From Serratia nematodiphila DZ0503SBS1 (lineage in GTDB: Bacteria; Pseudomonadota; Gammaproteobacteria; Enterobacterales; Enterobacteriaceae): 64,000 nucleotides of DNA. Positions 35,517 through 47,221 of this stretch are shown here, one piece after another. Numbering within the stretch: the stretch's first letter is position 1; the number at the start of each line of letters is the position of its first letter. The translations under genes and the position numbers were made by a program. The notes under the pieces were generated by a model, which searched no databases, was not told the origin of the DNA, and saw only the letters and a list, made by a program, of their open reading frames with translations. The DNA lies in contig NZ_JPUX01000001.1 in assembly GCF_000738675.1 (NCBI RefSeq), forward strand, positions 3,658,001 to 3,722,000, written 5' to 3'.

Positions 35517-35582
35517 TGCGTTACTCTCACCATCTATGGAATCCACGAGAATAGTACAAACCCCCGCCGTTGGCAGCAACGA

Positions 35583-36641
35583 TTACGCCCGGCGCACGCG
35601 CGACGCCTCCGGCGCCACCACTTCCCCGTCCGCCACCACCGTTTGCCCATCGAGACGAATGTCGCAGCGGCGCAGCGCGATGTCCATATGGCAAGGCGTT
35701 TTGCGCGTGCCGCCCACTTCGGTATTCGGCCCGGTGGAGAACAGGAAGTTGCCATAGAACGCGCGCGCGTCCATGCACATGCCGTCGTTCTTGTCGTGCA
35801 GGCCCATCGCCGTCCACTGGGCGCGAGGCTGCAGGCCCCAGCCGATGTGCGAGATGCCGTACACTTCCGGATCGTCGAAGTATTTCATGTATTCGCGCAG
35901 GTATTCCGCCTCAAAACCGCCGTGAATGCGGGTGACGAACCCTTGTTCGATCTCCAGCGTGATGCGTTCGCGCGCATAGCTTTTGAACGGCAGCAAGATA
36001 TCGCCAACCTCCAGCACCAACACGCCCTCCGCCTGCTCCTCATTCGGCCAGGTGAACAGGAAACCGCTCGGCCAGTGATCCCAGCGCCCCGGCTCATCGG
36101 CATAGCCGTACTCGGTCACCGTCGGGTATTGCCCGAGCGGCGCGCGGAAATCGCTGCCGGCGGCGGAGGTCACCTGCATCAGCTTCGCCTGCTCCAGCAC
36201 GGCGGCGGCGGCCAGCACCCGCGCTTTGTCCTCCGCGTTGGGCAACATGCGCGCCAGCACCTCCGGCGGCTCCACCGCCAGCAGGATGCGGGTGCCGGTT
36301 TTCAGGATCTGTTCCTGCTCCGGCGAATGCAGCAGCATCATGGTATCGACGATCAGGTCGGCGGCCTCCAGCGCACGCTGCGCCGCCAGGTTGCCGGTCA
36401 GCGCGGTATCGCCGCAATAGGCGGTCATGTCGTTGCCCATCGCCCGCGGATGGTTGAACGCCGGCAGTTCGACGGCATACACCCTGGCGCCCAGCCGCAG
36501 CGCCGCGTCGGTCGCGGCGCGCACCGTGCGCGCATCGGAATAATGGCTTTTCAAAATCGCCACGCTCTGCGAAGCATCGACCTTCGACAGCGTAAGCACC
36601 TGCTCGAACAGCTGTACCAACTGGGTTTCATTGACCGCCAT
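35583..36641 (-). CDS. nicX: 2,5-dihydroxypyridine 5,6-dioxygenase NicX
   Basis: 352 residues, the length of P. putida NicX (about 350). NicX cleaves the 2,5-dihydroxypyridine ring to N-formylmaleamate with non-heme Fe(II). Typical segments are PAFNHPRAMG near residue 62, SAAGSDFRAPLGQ near 162, SHIGWGLQPRAQW near 265 and TPCHMDIALRRC near 317; the His and Asp residues in these last segments are candidate iron ligands. Divergent from nicC; followed 66 bp later by nicR. Cytosolic. Confidence 0.93.
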   Translation of the reverse strand: MAVNETQLVQLFEQVLTLSKVDASQSVAILKSHYSDARTVRAATDAALRLGARVYAVELPAFNHPRAMGNDMTAYCGDTALTGNLAAQRALEAADLIVDTMMLLHSPEQEQILKTGTRILLAVEPPEVLARMLPNAEDKARVLAAAAVLEQAKLMQVTSAAGSDFRAPLGQYPTVTEYGYADEPGRWDHWPSGFLFTWPNEEQAEGVLVLEVGDILLPFKSYARERITLEIEQGFVTRIHGGFEAEYLREYMKYFDDPEVYGISHIGWGLQPRAQWTAMGLHDKNDGMCMDARAFYGNFLFSTGPNTEVGGTRKTPCHMDIALRRCDIRLDGQTVVADGEVVAPEASRVRRA

Positions 36642-38910
<2,269 letters not shown>

Positions 38911-38925
38911 CTGAGGAACACCGAC

Positions 38926-39678
38926 ATGAGCAACCACTACCGCATCGGCCAGATCGTGCCCAGCTCCAACACCACGATGGAAACCGAGATCCCGGCGATG
39001 CTGGGCGCGCGCCAGCTGATACGCCCGGAGCGTTTCACCTTTCACTCCAGCCGCATGCGCATGAAACACGTCAATAAAGAAGAATTGGCGGCGATGGACG
39101 CCGAGTCCGACCGCTGCGCGCTGGAGCTGTCCGACGCGCGGGTCGACGTGCTCGGCTACGCCTGCCTGGTGGCCATCATGGCGATGGGGCTGGGCTACCA
39201 CCGCGAATCGCAGGCCCGGCTGGCACAGGTGACGAAAGACAATCAGGCCGCCGCGCCGGTTATCAGCAGCGCGGGCGCGCTGGTCAACGGCCTGAAGGTG
39301 ATCGGCGCCAAACGCATCGCGCTGGTGGCGCCCTACATGAAACCGCTGACCCAGCTGGTGGTGGACTACATCCAGCACGAAGGCATCGAGGTCAAGGTAT
39401 GGCGCGCGCTGGAGATCCCGGACAACCTCGAAGTCGGCCGGCACGATCCGGCCAGGCTGCCGGGGATCGTCGCCGAGATGGATTTACGCGAGGTCGATGC
39501 TATCGTGCTGTCCGCCTGCGTGCAGATGCCTTCGCTGCCGGCCGTCCCGACGGTGGAGGCCCAAACCGGCAAACCGGTGATCACCGCCGCCATCGCCACC
39601 ACTTACGCGATGCTGACCGCGCTGGAGCTGGAGCCGATCGTCCCCGGCGCCGGCGCCCTGCTGTCCGGCGCCTATTGA
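38926..39678 (+). CDS. nicE: Maleate isomerase NicE
   Basis: 250 residues of the Asp/Glu racemase superfamily. The N-terminal QIVPSSNTTMETEIP segment is typical of maleate cis-trans isomerases. The two catalytic cysteines are Cys80 (VLGYACLVA) and Cys198 (LSACVQMPS). NicE turns maleate into fumarate, the last step of the pathway. It follows nicD after 15 bp with a GAGGA ribosome site. Confidence 0.93.
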   Translation: MSNHYRIGQIVPSSNTTMETEIPAMLGARQLIRPERFTFHSSRMRMKHVNKEELAAMDAESDRCALELSDARVDVLGYACLVAIMAMGLGYHRESQARLAQVTKDNQAAAPVISSAGALVNGLKVIGAKRIALVAPYMKPLTQLVVDYIQHEGIEVKVWRALEIPDNLEVGRHDPARLPGIVAEMDLREVDAIVLSACVQMPSLPAVPTVEAQTGKPVITAAIATTYAMLTALELEPIVPGAGALLSGAY

Positions 39679-39687
39679 GGAGGCAGA

Positions 39688-40317
39688 ATGAACGACACCC
39701 TCAGCGACAACTATCGCGGCGTCTGGGGCCAGCGCATCGGCTTCGGCCGGCGCCCGGCGCTGCTGGCGATCGACTTTATGCAGGCCTACACCACCGAAGG
39801 CGCGCCGCTGTTCGCGCCGGGCGTAGTAAGCGCAGTCGAGGAAAGCCGCGAGCTGCTGGCCTGCGCGCGCCGAACGGGAATTCCGGTGATCCACACCCAT
39901 ATCCGCTATCATGCAGGCCATTTTGCCGATGGCGGCCTGTGGGTCAAGAAAGCGCCGGTGATGAAGGACATGGTGGAAGGCAACCCGCTGGCGGCGTTCT
40001 GCCCGCCGGTGGCGCCGCTGGGCGATGAGGTGGTGCTGCGCAAGCAATACGCCAGCGCCTTCTTCGGCACCGCGCTGGCGCCGCTGCTGGTGGCGCAAGG
40101 GATCGACACGCTGCTGATGATCGGCTGCTCCACCAGCGGCTGCATCCGCGCCAGCGCGGTGGACGCGGTGCAGCACGGCTTTCGCGCCATGGTGGTGCGC
40201 GAGTGCGTCGGCGATCGTCACCCCGGCCCGCACGAAGCCAACCTGTTCGACATCGACAGCAAGTACGGCGACGTGGTGCACAAACGGGAGGCGCTCGACT
40301 ATCTGAACCGGTTATGA
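39688..40317 (+). CDS. nicF: Maleamate amidohydrolase NicF
   Basis: 209 residues, isochorismatase-like cysteine hydrolase. The triad is visible: Asp in LLAIDFMQAY near residue 29, Lys in LRKQYASAFFGT near 115, Cys in IGCSTSGCIRAS near 150. It converts maleamate to maleate and ammonia. GGAGG lies just before the ATG, 9 bp after nicE. Confidence 0.93.
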   Translation: MNDTLSDNYRGVWGQRIGFGRRPALLAIDFMQAYTTEGAPLFAPGVVSAVEESRELLACARRTGIPVIHTHIRYHAGHFADGGLWVKKAPVMKDMVEGNPLAAFCPPVAPLGDEVVLRKQYASAFFGTALAPLLVAQGIDTLLMIGCSTSGCIRASAVDAVQHGFRAMVVRECVGDRHPGPHEANLFDIDSKYGDVVHKREALDYLNRL

Positions 40318-40459
40318 ATCAACGATTCACCTGCAACGACAATAACGAAGGCGCAGACAGCGCCTCAGGCGACCGCCCGAAACAGGGCGGCGTCCATGCA
40401 ACGCAAACACAACAGGCGCCTCCTGCGGAGGCCAACACGCACCACCTGGAGACAACATC

Positions 40460-41770
40460 ATGGCCATTGTCGACACCCCGCTGGCGGGGAAAGCGGACGC
40501 AGAATCGCTGCTGCTGTACCGCAAAATCACCTGGAAACTGATCCCGTTTCTTTGCCTGTGTTATCTGGCGGCCTACCTCGATCGCATCAACGTCGGGCTG
40601 GCCAAGCTGCAGATGGCCGACGCGCTGCAGCTGAGCGAAGCGGCCTTCGGCCTGGGCGCCGGGCTGTTCTTCGTCGGCTATATTCTGTTCGAGGTGCCGA
40701 GCAACCTGATCCTGCAGCGCGTCGGCGCCAAGATGTGGATCGCCCGCATCATGATCACCTGGGGGCTGCTGTCCACCGCCACCATGTTCGTCACCACGCC
40801 GACGCAGTTCTACGTCATCCGCTTTCTGCTCGGCGTGGCGGAGGCCGGTTTCCTGCCCGGCGTGCTCTTTTACCTGACGCTGTGGTTCCCGACCTATCGC
40901 CGCGGCCGCATCATCGCGCTGTTCATGATCGGCCTGCCGCTCTCCAGCGTGATCGGCGGGCCGCTCTCCGGCTGGATCATGGGCCATTTCGACATGCGCC
41001 ACGGGCTGCAAGGCTGGCAGTGGCTGTTTTTGCTGGAGGGCATTCCCAGCGTGCTGTTGGGCGTGCTGACCTTCTGGCTGTTGCCTAACACTTATCAGCA
41101 GGCCAAGTGGCTGACGCCCGAGGAAAAACAGCGCATCGCCGACGATTTGGCGCGTGACGACGCCGAGGCCGATCACGGCAAGCACAGCTTCCGCGACGGC
41201 TTCTTCAACCTGAAAGTGTGGATGCTCGGCGGCATCGACTTCGCCATTCTGCTCAGCGCCTACGCCATGGGCTTTTGGATGCCGACCTTCATCAAAACCG
41301 CCGGCGTCACCGACATCACCACCATCGGCTACCTGACGGCGATCCCCAGCGTCGCCGCCCTGCTCGGCATGCTGCTGATCGGCAGCAGTTCGGACCGGCA
41401 GCGCGAACGGCGCTGGCACATCATCGTGCCGTTTATCGTCGGCGCGTTGGCGATGGCCGGCAGCACCTTCTTCACCCACAACGCGCTGGCCACGGTGCTG
41501 CTGTTCTCCATCGCCCAGGCGGCGATCATCGGCGCGGTGCCGGTGTTCTTCAGCCTGCCGGCCACCTTCCTGCGCGGTACGGCGGCGGCGACCGGCTTCG
41601 CGCTGGCCTGTTCGCTGGCCAACATCGCCGGGCTGGTGAGCAATTCGCTGATGGGGCTGGCGCTGGATCTGACCGGCAAGAGCGGCGGCGCGCTCTGGGC
41701 CTTCGCCGGCTGCCTGCTGCTCAGCTCGCTGCTGGTGGTGGCCCTGCCGGCCAAGGTGGTGAACCGCTGA
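40460..41770 (+). CDS. nicT: MFS transporter NicT, nicotinate-pathway uptake
   Basis: 436 residues, twelve predicted helices of the anion:cation symporter (ACS) type. Family marks include YLDRINVGLAKLQM near residue 40, EAGFLPGVLFYLTLWFP near 130 and RGTAAATGFAL near 372. In Pseudomonas the matching NicT moves nicotinate-related anions into the cell. GGAGACAACATC lies before the ATG. It follows nicF after 142 bp with no gene in between and ends the nic cluster. Confidence 0.9.
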   Translation: MAIVDTPLAGKADAESLLLYRKITWKLIPFLCLCYLAAYLDRINVGLAKLQMADALQLSEAAFGLGAGLFFVGYILFEVPSNLILQRVGAKMWIARIMITWGLLSTATMFVTTPTQFYVIRFLLGVAEAGFLPGVLFYLTLWFPTYRRGRIIALFMIGLPLSSVIGGPLSGWIMGHFDMRHGLQGWQWLFLLEGIPSVLLGVLTFWLLPNTYQQAKWLTPEEKQRIADDLARDDAEADHGKHSFRDGFFNLKVWMLGGIDFAILLSAYAMGFWMPTFIKTAGVTDITTIGYLTAIPSVAALLGMLLIGSSSDRQRERRWHIIVPFIVGALAMAGSTFFTHNALATVLLFSIAQAAIIGAVPVFFSLPATFLRGTAAATGFALACSLANIAGLVSNSLMGLALDLTGKSGGALWAFAGCLLLSSLLVVALPAKVVNR

Positions 41771-41780
41771 ATTAATGATG

Positions 41781-41802
41781 GGGGCGCAATATTTTGCGCC
41801 CC
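41781..41802. terminator. Perfect stem-loop at the nicT / membrane-protein convergence
   Basis: GGGGCGCAA-TATT-TTGCGCCCC: a 9-bp perfect stem between two convergent genes. There is no T-tract on either side, so it may block transcript ends or stabilise 3' ends rather than act as a standard terminator. Confidence 0.5.
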
Positions 41803-41806
41803 GACA

Positions 41807-42430
41807 TTACCGCCCAGAATCTGAATAATAGGCGTCTATGTGTTCTTGAGCTTTCTTTCTAAGCCCGCAAGATGGGGGGAATGCAGCGATTGATATCAAA
41901 AGAAATACCCCCCAGAGAACAAAAAGCACGAATCCAAAAAGAGGATCGCTTCTGAGGTTAACAAAGGAAGCTATCAAGAAAGAAAACGAAAACAGCATCA
42001 TCCAGAATGCATCTTTATATCTTCTTTTTATTTTCCCCTCATCAACAAAGACCTTCCCACTCTTCAACGATATGAAAAAATTAAATTTACTGAAGTACTT
42101 GGGGCCCAGTAACTCATGGGAGCTCATGATGATTTTAATCATTTCATTCTGTATATGTGAATTACTGATTCCAATGATTTTTTTAATTGACGTGCGCTTT
42201 ATTTCAAAATCAACAATCTCCGCATACTCTTTTTCCGCAATACCGTTTTTCTTCTCAGCAACCAGCCTTTTACGATAGCGATCTGACATCAAACCAAAGA
42301 GTTTTATTGAGGAAATATCACGAAAAAGCCATCTAAAAATAAGAAAGATGGCGCCTAATGCCATGACATTTAAAGTCCCATTTTGGAACGTTGATAAAAT
42401 CCAATTTCCAATTTTCAGTAGCTCCTGCAT
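41807..42430 (-). CDS. Hypothetical membrane protein
   Basis: About 207 residues from MQELLKIGNWILSTF. One hydrophobic segment near residue 20-35 (LNVMALGAIFLIFRWLF) and two near the C-terminus (MMLFSFSFLIASFV and FVLFVLWGVFLLISI) surround a charged cytoplasmic middle. AAAGGA lies 9 bases before the ATG at 42430; ATGs at 42436 and 42454 are possible. No family recognised. AT-rich compared with nicT and dcp, so possibly acquired. Confidence 0.6.
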   Translation of the reverse strand: MQELLKIGNWILSTFQNGTLNVMALGAIFLIFRWLFRDISSIKLFGLMSDRYRKRLVAEKKNGIAEKEYAEIVDFEIKRTSIKKIIGISNSHIQNEMIKIIMSSHELLGPKYFSKFNFFISLKSGKVFVDEGKIKRRYKDAFWMMLFSFSFLIASFVNLRSDPLFGFVLFVLWGVFLLISIAAFPPSCGLRKKAQEHIDAYYSDSGR

Positions 42431-42471
42431 ATCCATATTCCTTTCATGTTTCAATCAAGATCGCCAAGTAA

Positions 42472-42502
42472 AAAAGGCGCAATCTCCTGCGCCTTTTACT
42501 CT
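42472..42502 (-). terminator. Rho-independent terminator of dcp
   Basis: AAAAGGCGCA-ATCTCC-TGCGCCTTTT. Read on the minus strand it lies 23 bp after the dcp stop and is followed by a run of Ts. Confidence 0.8.
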
Positions 42503-42520
42503 GCATGAACACTCTCGCAG

Positions 42521-44722
42521 TTACTCGTCCTTCAGCCCGCGGTTGATCAGCATCGGCTCAATGCTCGGCTCTTTGCCGCGCCAGTCGATGTACAGCTTCT
42601 CCAGATCCTGGCTGTTGCCGCGCGACAGGATCATGTCGCGGAAGCGCTGGCCGTTTTCGGCGGTCAGGCCCCCGTGTTCGGTGAACCACTGGAAGGCGTC
42701 GTCCGCCAGCATTTCCGTCCACAGATAGGCGTAGTAGCCTGCGGCGTAGCCGTTACCCCAGATGTGCTGGAAGTAGCTGGAACGGTAGCGCGGCGGCACA
42801 TAGCTGAGATCCACCTTGTCTTTTTGCAGCGACTCGGCCTCGAACTTGTCCACATCCTGCTGCGGCTGATCGGCGGTCAGCATATGCCAGTGCATATCCA
42901 GCAGCGCGGCGGACAGCAGCTCGGTCATGCTGTAGCCCTTGTTGAACTTGTCGGCCTTCTTGATCTTGTCGACCAGTTCCTGCGGCATCGCCTCGCCGGT
43001 CTGGTAGTGCTTGGCGAAGTGGCTGAACACTTTCGGATCGCTGACCCAGTGCTCGTTGAACTGCGACGGGAATTCGACGAAGTCGCGCGCGGTGTTCGTG
43101 CCCGACAGGCTCGGGTATTCCTGATCGGCGAACATGCCGTGCAGCGCATGGCCGAACTCGTGGAACATGGTGATCACGTCGTCATACGACAGCAGCGCCG
43201 GCTGCCCCGGCGCCGGTTTGGTGAAGTTGGCGACGTTGTAGATCACCGGCTTGGTGCCGTTGAGCTTCGACTGATCGACGAAGTTGCTCATCCAGGCGCC
43301 GCCGCCCTTGTTGTCACGCTTGAAGTAATCGGTATAGAACAGCGCCAGCGATTTGCCGTCCTTGTCGAACACTTCATACACCTTGACGTCCGGCTGATAG
43401 ACCGGGATGTCCTTGCGCTCTTTGAAGCTGATGCCGTACAGCAGGTTGGCGGCGTAGAACACGCCGTTGTTCAGCACGTTGTTCAGCTCGAAGTAAGGTT
43501 TGATCTGCGATTCGTCCAGATCGTACTTGGCCTTGCGTACCTGTTCGGCGTAGAACTGCCAGTCCCAGGCCTGCACCTTGAAGTCGCCTTTCTGCTGATC
43601 GATCACCGCCTGTATGTCTTTGGCTTCACGCTCGGCGCGCGCGGTGGCCGCCGGCACGATGTTGCGCATAAAGCTCAGCGCGGCATCCGGCGTCTTGGCC
43701 ATCTGGTTCTGCAGCTTCCAGGCGGCGTAGTTCGGGTAGCCCAGCAGTTTGGCCTGCTCGGCGCGCACCTTGGCCAGACGCGAAATGGTCTGACGGGTAT
43801 CGTTGCTGTCGCCCTTCTCCGCACGCGTCCAGGAGGCGTCGAACAGCGCTTTGCGGGTGTCGCGATCTTTCAGGCTCTGCAGCAGCGGCTGTTGCGTGGT
43901 GTTCTGCAGCACCAACAGCCACTGTTTCTCCAGCTTGCGTTCGGCGGCCGCCTGCGCTGCCGCAGCCAGCTCACCTTCGGACAGACCGTCCAGCTTCGCC
44001 TGGTCGGTTATCGCCAGCGCGCCGTTTTTGCTCGCCGCCAGCAGTTTGTTGGTGAACTGGGTGCTCAGCGTCGCCGCTTCCTGGTTCAGCGCCTTCAGCT
44101 TGGCCTTGTCGGCGTCCGACAGGTTGGCGCCCGCCAGCTCGAAGTTCTTGTAGGTCACTTCCACCAGCCGGCGCGATTCCGGATCCAGCTTCAGCGCATC
44201 GCGATCCTGATAAATGGCCTTGATGCGCGCGAACAATTTGCCGTTGAGCATGATGTCGTCGTTTAACGCCGCCAGCTTCGGTGAGGTCTCTTCATCCAGC
44301 TTCTGCAGCGCGTCGCTGGTGTTGGCCGAGGTCATGGCGCCGAACACATTCATCACCCGCGTCAGCAGCGAACCGGCCTGCTCCAGCGCCACGAAGGTAT
44401 TTTTAAAGTTGGGCTTGGCCGGGTTGTTGGCGATCTTCTCCACCTCTTCCCGCTTTTGCTTGATGCCCGCTGCGATCGCCGGCGCGTAGTCGCTCTCCTT
44501 GATCAGGTTGAACGGCGGCGCCTGGAACGGCAGACGGCTTTGATAGAAGAACGGATTTTGAGTCTTTTGCTTGTCGTGCTGATTGGCTTCACCGGTCACG
44601 GTAGCCTCCTTCGCCTGGCCGCTGGGCAGCGCGCTATGGTCGGCGTGAGGTTGGGTTTCTGCTGCCTGTGCCTGCGAGCCCAGCGCCATGCCGATCGCCA
44701 GCACCAATGTGGATAAACGCAT
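42521..44722 (-). CDS. dcp: Peptidyl-dipeptidase Dcp (M3 family), periplasmic form
   Basis: About 733 residues. A Sec signal peptide (LSTLVLAIGMALGSQAQA, cleavage before AE) makes this an exported Dcp. The M3 thermolysin-like domain fills the C-terminal half with the zinc motif HEFGHALHG near residue 521 and EFPSQFNEHW holding the third ligand. It removes C-terminal dipeptides from peptides. A TTG at 44725 sits at better spacing from GGAG but the ATG at 44722 is adopted. Independent transcript with its own terminator, not part of the microcin locus. Confidence 0.93.
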   Translation of the reverse strand: MRLSTLVLAIGMALGSQAQAAETQPHADHSALPSGQAKEATVTGEANQHDKQKTQNPFFYQSRLPFQAPPFNLIKESDYAPAIAAGIKQKREEVEKIANNPAKPNFKNTFVALEQAGSLLTRVMNVFGAMTSANTSDALQKLDEETSPKLAALNDDIMLNGKLFARIKAIYQDRDALKLDPESRRLVEVTYKNFELAGANLSDADKAKLKALNQEAATLSTQFTNKLLAASKNGALAITDQAKLDGLSEGELAAAAQAAAERKLEKQWLLVLQNTTQQPLLQSLKDRDTRKALFDASWTRAEKGDSNDTRQTISRLAKVRAEQAKLLGYPNYAAWKLQNQMAKTPDAALSFMRNIVPAATARAEREAKDIQAVIDQQKGDFKVQAWDWQFYAEQVRKAKYDLDESQIKPYFELNNVLNNGVFYAANLLYGISFKERKDIPVYQPDVKVYEVFDKDGKSLALFYTDYFKRDNKGGGAWMSNFVDQSKLNGTKPVIYNVANFTKPAPGQPALLSYDDVITMFHEFGHALHGMFADQEYPSLSGTNTARDFVEFPSQFNEHWVSDPKVFSHFAKHYQTGEAMPQELVDKIKKADKFNKGYSMTELLSAALLDMHWHMLTADQPQQDVDKFEAESLQKDKVDLSYVPPRYRSSYFQHIWGNGYAAGYYAYLWTEMLADDAFQWFTEHGGLTAENGQRFRDMILSRGNSQDLEKLYIDWRGKEPSIEPMLINRGLKDE

Positions 44723-44975
44723 CAAATCGAAACTCCTCCATGTTCACGGAATAAGGTCTCGGGGAATGGCTCCCTCTGAGTCATCACCTAGCTTAGGCGC
44801 AGTTGGCAGTTTGAGCAAAAACAAGTGATTAGAAGTTAGCCGCCTCGCCAACCATGACCAAAACCGCTGTGACGTCGCTGCTTCCCATCATCGACACATA
44901 GTAACCAAAAGAAATGATTCTATGATTAATTAATTCAGTTACATGATAAACAAAGAAGAATCATAAAATACCCTG

Positions 44976-45004
44976 TTGACTTATCAGGTTACCCAATGTA
45001 ACTT
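44976..45004 (+). promoter_or_regulatory. Candidate promoter of the microcin-NRPS operon
   Basis: TTGACT at 44976-44981 and TAACTT at 44999-45004 with 17-bp spacing. The -35 is good, the -10 moderate. The AT-rich 299-bp gap after dcp holds no other gene. A start near 45011 would favour the ATG at 45049 for the first gene. No convincing Fur box was seen here. Confidence 0.4.
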
Positions 45005-45021
45005 GATGTAAATTTTGATTA

Positions 45022-45312
45022 ATGGAGCTAATCAAATTGGATCTTATAATGGAAATAGTTCTTATTGTCATTTTCATCCTCATTATCAGTGTGGTCTATA
45101 AAAACGCCAAGAAGAAAGGCTTGCGCACATACCACATCGTCATGCTGTTCTTGATATTTCCCCTTGCCGTATTTTTAGACTACTGCCTGCAGCGCCAAGC
45201 GATCCTTTTGGATACGGCCGCCCTGAAAACCACGGCAAGTTATGGTTTGCCGATGGCGATTATTTTTTCGTTTGTTTTATCTATCACCTCTCGCAAGAAG
45301 GAATTTAAATGA
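45022..45312 (+). CDS. Putative microcin immunity protein 1
   Basis: Up to 96 residues with three hydrophobic segments: EIVLIVIFILIISVVY, YHIVMLFLIFPLAVFLDY and GLPMAIIFSFVLSI, ending in a charged SRKKEFK tail. Size and topology match the immunity proteins of class IIb microcins such as MceB (about 95 residues). Its stop overlaps the start of the first microcin precursor (ATGA), the coupling expected for immunity and toxin. Start may be the ATG at 45022 or, with a promoter so close, the one at 45049. The immunity role is inferred from topology and position. Confidence 0.7.
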   Translation: MELIKLDLIMEIVLIVIFILIISVVYKNAKKKGLRTYHIVMLFLIFPLAVFLDYCLQRQAILLDTAALKTTASYGLPMAIIFSFVLSITSRKKEFK

Positions 45313-45596
45313 GAGCCTTAACGGAAGCTGAATTGTCGTGTATTTACGGATCCGATGGCAACGATTCTTATAATCCGACGTCACTCATTGTCGGTAGCCT
45401 GAGCACAATAGCGAAATTACCCACCCCTGTATCATTAGCCGTTGGCGTGGGCACGGAAATCGCTATTCAGGCCGCACCGCACATGCCGGTTAACGTTGCT
45501 ATTCCACAGGTTCCTATGGGCCCAACCTGGAATGGCAGTGGCGGTGGTCGCCCTTCACCTTCTTTGTCACTTTCAACACCGGACTCTTCAAATTAA
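45309..45596 (+). CDS. Class IIb microcin precursor 1 (MccE492/MccM-like)
   Basis: 95 residues. The leader MRALTEAELSCIYGS (15 residues) fits GG-type leaders of class IIb microcins, cut by the C39 exporter after GS. The mature start DGND followed by IVGSL resembles microcin M, and the segment PVNVAIPQVPMGPTWNGSG closely resembles the PVNVPIP...GPSWNGSG region of microcin E492 (from memory of those sequences). The tail is Ser/Pro-rich and ends TPDSSN, not in the Ser that carries the siderophore in E492. AAGGA lies 5 bases before the ATG. Expected to be secreted, taken up by rival cells through catecholate receptors, and to act on the inner membrane. Confidence 0.88.
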   Translation: MRALTEAELSCIYGSDGNDSYNPTSLIVGSLSTIAKLPTPVSLAVGVGTEIAIQAAPHMPVNVAIPQVPMGPTWNGSGGGRPSPSLSLSTPDSSN

Positions 45597-45676
45597 AAAA
45601 TCGCAACCCTATTCCCCTTTGTAAAACAAGGCCGAAATTTAACTTACTCTGCACCAATAAAAATAACGATTAAAAA

Positions 45677-47203
45677 ATGAAAAACCTTGCCATGCTTCAC
45701 GAAAGTTTGATTCCTTTCGTCGCAAAAAAGACAGGCTCTCAATTACTCTGGCACAATGCATTAAGCCCTGCCGAGCAGGACGAACTGAAAATAGAGGCCA
45801 GCTATCTCATCGAAGAAAATAATCGCCATGCTATTTTTGATGAGGGCACGCCGCTCTTAAACGATGAAAAAGTCTTTTTCGCCGAACGTTATGGCGGCGG
45901 CGCTATTTCGCGCAACGGCGGTGGCGCACGCTGTGGCTTTGATGGGCGATGGCAGATTAAAGGCATCGGGGCCAATGCGTTAGTCGGTCAAGGGGCCAAA
46001 CATGTCGATGGCGAGTTGACAATGACCGGTGCAGTATTGGAGGCATTATGGGGAAACGTCATGGCCAAACTGCTGCCTTATGGCGCCGTGCCCAATAAGG
46101 CAATCTTGCTGACCGACAGCCCCATTGCCACCCTCTATTCTGCATCGGCAGGAGGCCCCCATAACCGCAAGGCGTTGCTGGTGCGCGAGCCCGTCGTTCG
46201 CCCTGCACATTTTTGCCGCGCGCCTTACTATCATCCTCATGATGCGATGCAAAGGCAACCTTCGGATATTGAGCGGACCGAAAAACTCATTGTCGCCGCA
46301 CCTTCTTTTCTGCCTCGTCCCTCTGAGTTTGACGCTGCACACTGGTTGGCATTGCCCCAGGAAGAACGCGCATTCTACGGGCTCTGCGAGCTTGCCCGGC
46401 GTCTTGCGACGCAGATCGCTTACTGCCGTACCCGCCATTTGGTAATGATGACCTCCCCCTCCAATTGCGATATGGCTGGCAGGCTGTTGGACTTTCATGG
46501 TGTTCGCAGTGTTTTTCCCGCAGAACGTCGCGATCCCGGACGCAGCTACATTCAACACAACAAACTCAACGAAGACGCCCCTTTGTTGCTGAGAGGCGTG
46601 CAAGATCTCGCTTTTTATTTAGCCAAGCATCAATTCGGCCCGGTATTTCTCGCGGCAGCGCACCAAGGCATCGGCGCCGCCTTTAATATGGCCTACAATC
46701 GGGCCTGCCTGCTGGATAATCTCGGTATGGCGGGTTTTGACCCTGCATTCTTACAACGCCTGCCCCTCACCGCCGAGTGGTTCGCCTTAGGCGAACGCTT
46801 GCAAAAAATGTTCGATTTGGCTCCCGGCGTCTTTACCCGTCGACAAGGCCTGGGCCAGGGAAATGCGCATCCGGCGATTGCCCTGTTGCACCGGCTCATC
46901 GACACGGCCGTAAAGGTCCCCACCGAACAACAGGGTGCGACCGCGGAGGAGAGATTTTCTCTGGCATTCCATCGGTTATGCGCGAAGTACCTTCAGGAAA
47001 CATCAGCAGGCCAAACCGCCGCCGGATTACAGCAGGCGATGAAGCAGACAGTCACCAGAAGGTTGGGCTCCCGCACGTTCATGCGCCGTGAAGTGATTTT
47101 TCAAGACATTACCAGCTGGCGCGGCGAAGTCAGCGAGATCACCGAACAATTGCAAACCTATCTGGATCGTTTCGAGCGCCAGGCGATCAACGTATTACAA
47201 TAA
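45677..47203 (+). CDS. MceJ/MchC-like microcin maturation protein
   Basis: 508 residues. A glycine-rich segment, ERYGGGAISRNGGGARCGFD, and then QIKGIGANALVGQG near residue 90, resembles MchC/MceJ proteins and loosely the SelO-type nucleotide-binding lobe. In the E492 system MceJ works with MceI to join the siderophore moiety to the microcin C-terminus. The next gene is an MceI-like protein 18 bp downstream, reproducing the conserved mceJ-mceI pair. The ribosome site is weak (AT-rich). Assignment rests on size, the pair and recalled similarity. Confidence 0.72.
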   Translation: MKNLAMLHESLIPFVAKKTGSQLLWHNALSPAEQDELKIEASYLIEENNRHAIFDEGTPLLNDEKVFFAERYGGGAISRNGGGARCGFDGRWQIKGIGANALVGQGAKHVDGELTMTGAVLEALWGNVMAKLLPYGAVPNKAILLTDSPIATLYSASAGGPHNRKALLVREPVVRPAHFCRAPYYHPHDAMQRQPSDIERTEKLIVAAPSFLPRPSEFDAAHWLALPQEERAFYGLCELARRLATQIAYCRTRHLVMMTSPSNCDMAGRLLDFHGVRSVFPAERRDPGRSYIQHNKLNEDAPLLLRGVQDLAFYLAKHQFGPVFLAAAHQGIGAAFNMAYNRACLLDNLGMAGFDPAFLQRLPLTAEWFALGERLQKMFDLAPGVFTRRQGLGQGNAHPAIALLHRLIDTAVKVPTEQQGATAEERFSLAFHRLCAKYLQETSAGQTAAGLQQAMKQTVTRRLGSRTFMRREVIFQDITSWRGEVSEITEQLQTYLDRFERQAINVLQ

Positions 47204-47221
47204 TAACGCTGAGGATATTTC

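Noticed and set aside
42674..44266. A 530-residue plus-strand open frame opposite dcp
   Set aside because: Shadow of the M3 peptidase; no ribosome site or domain.
44908..44930. A weak Fur-like stretch (AATGATTCTATGATTA) before the microcin operon
   Set aside because: Matches fewer than half of the consensus positions when aligned; not strong enough to list.
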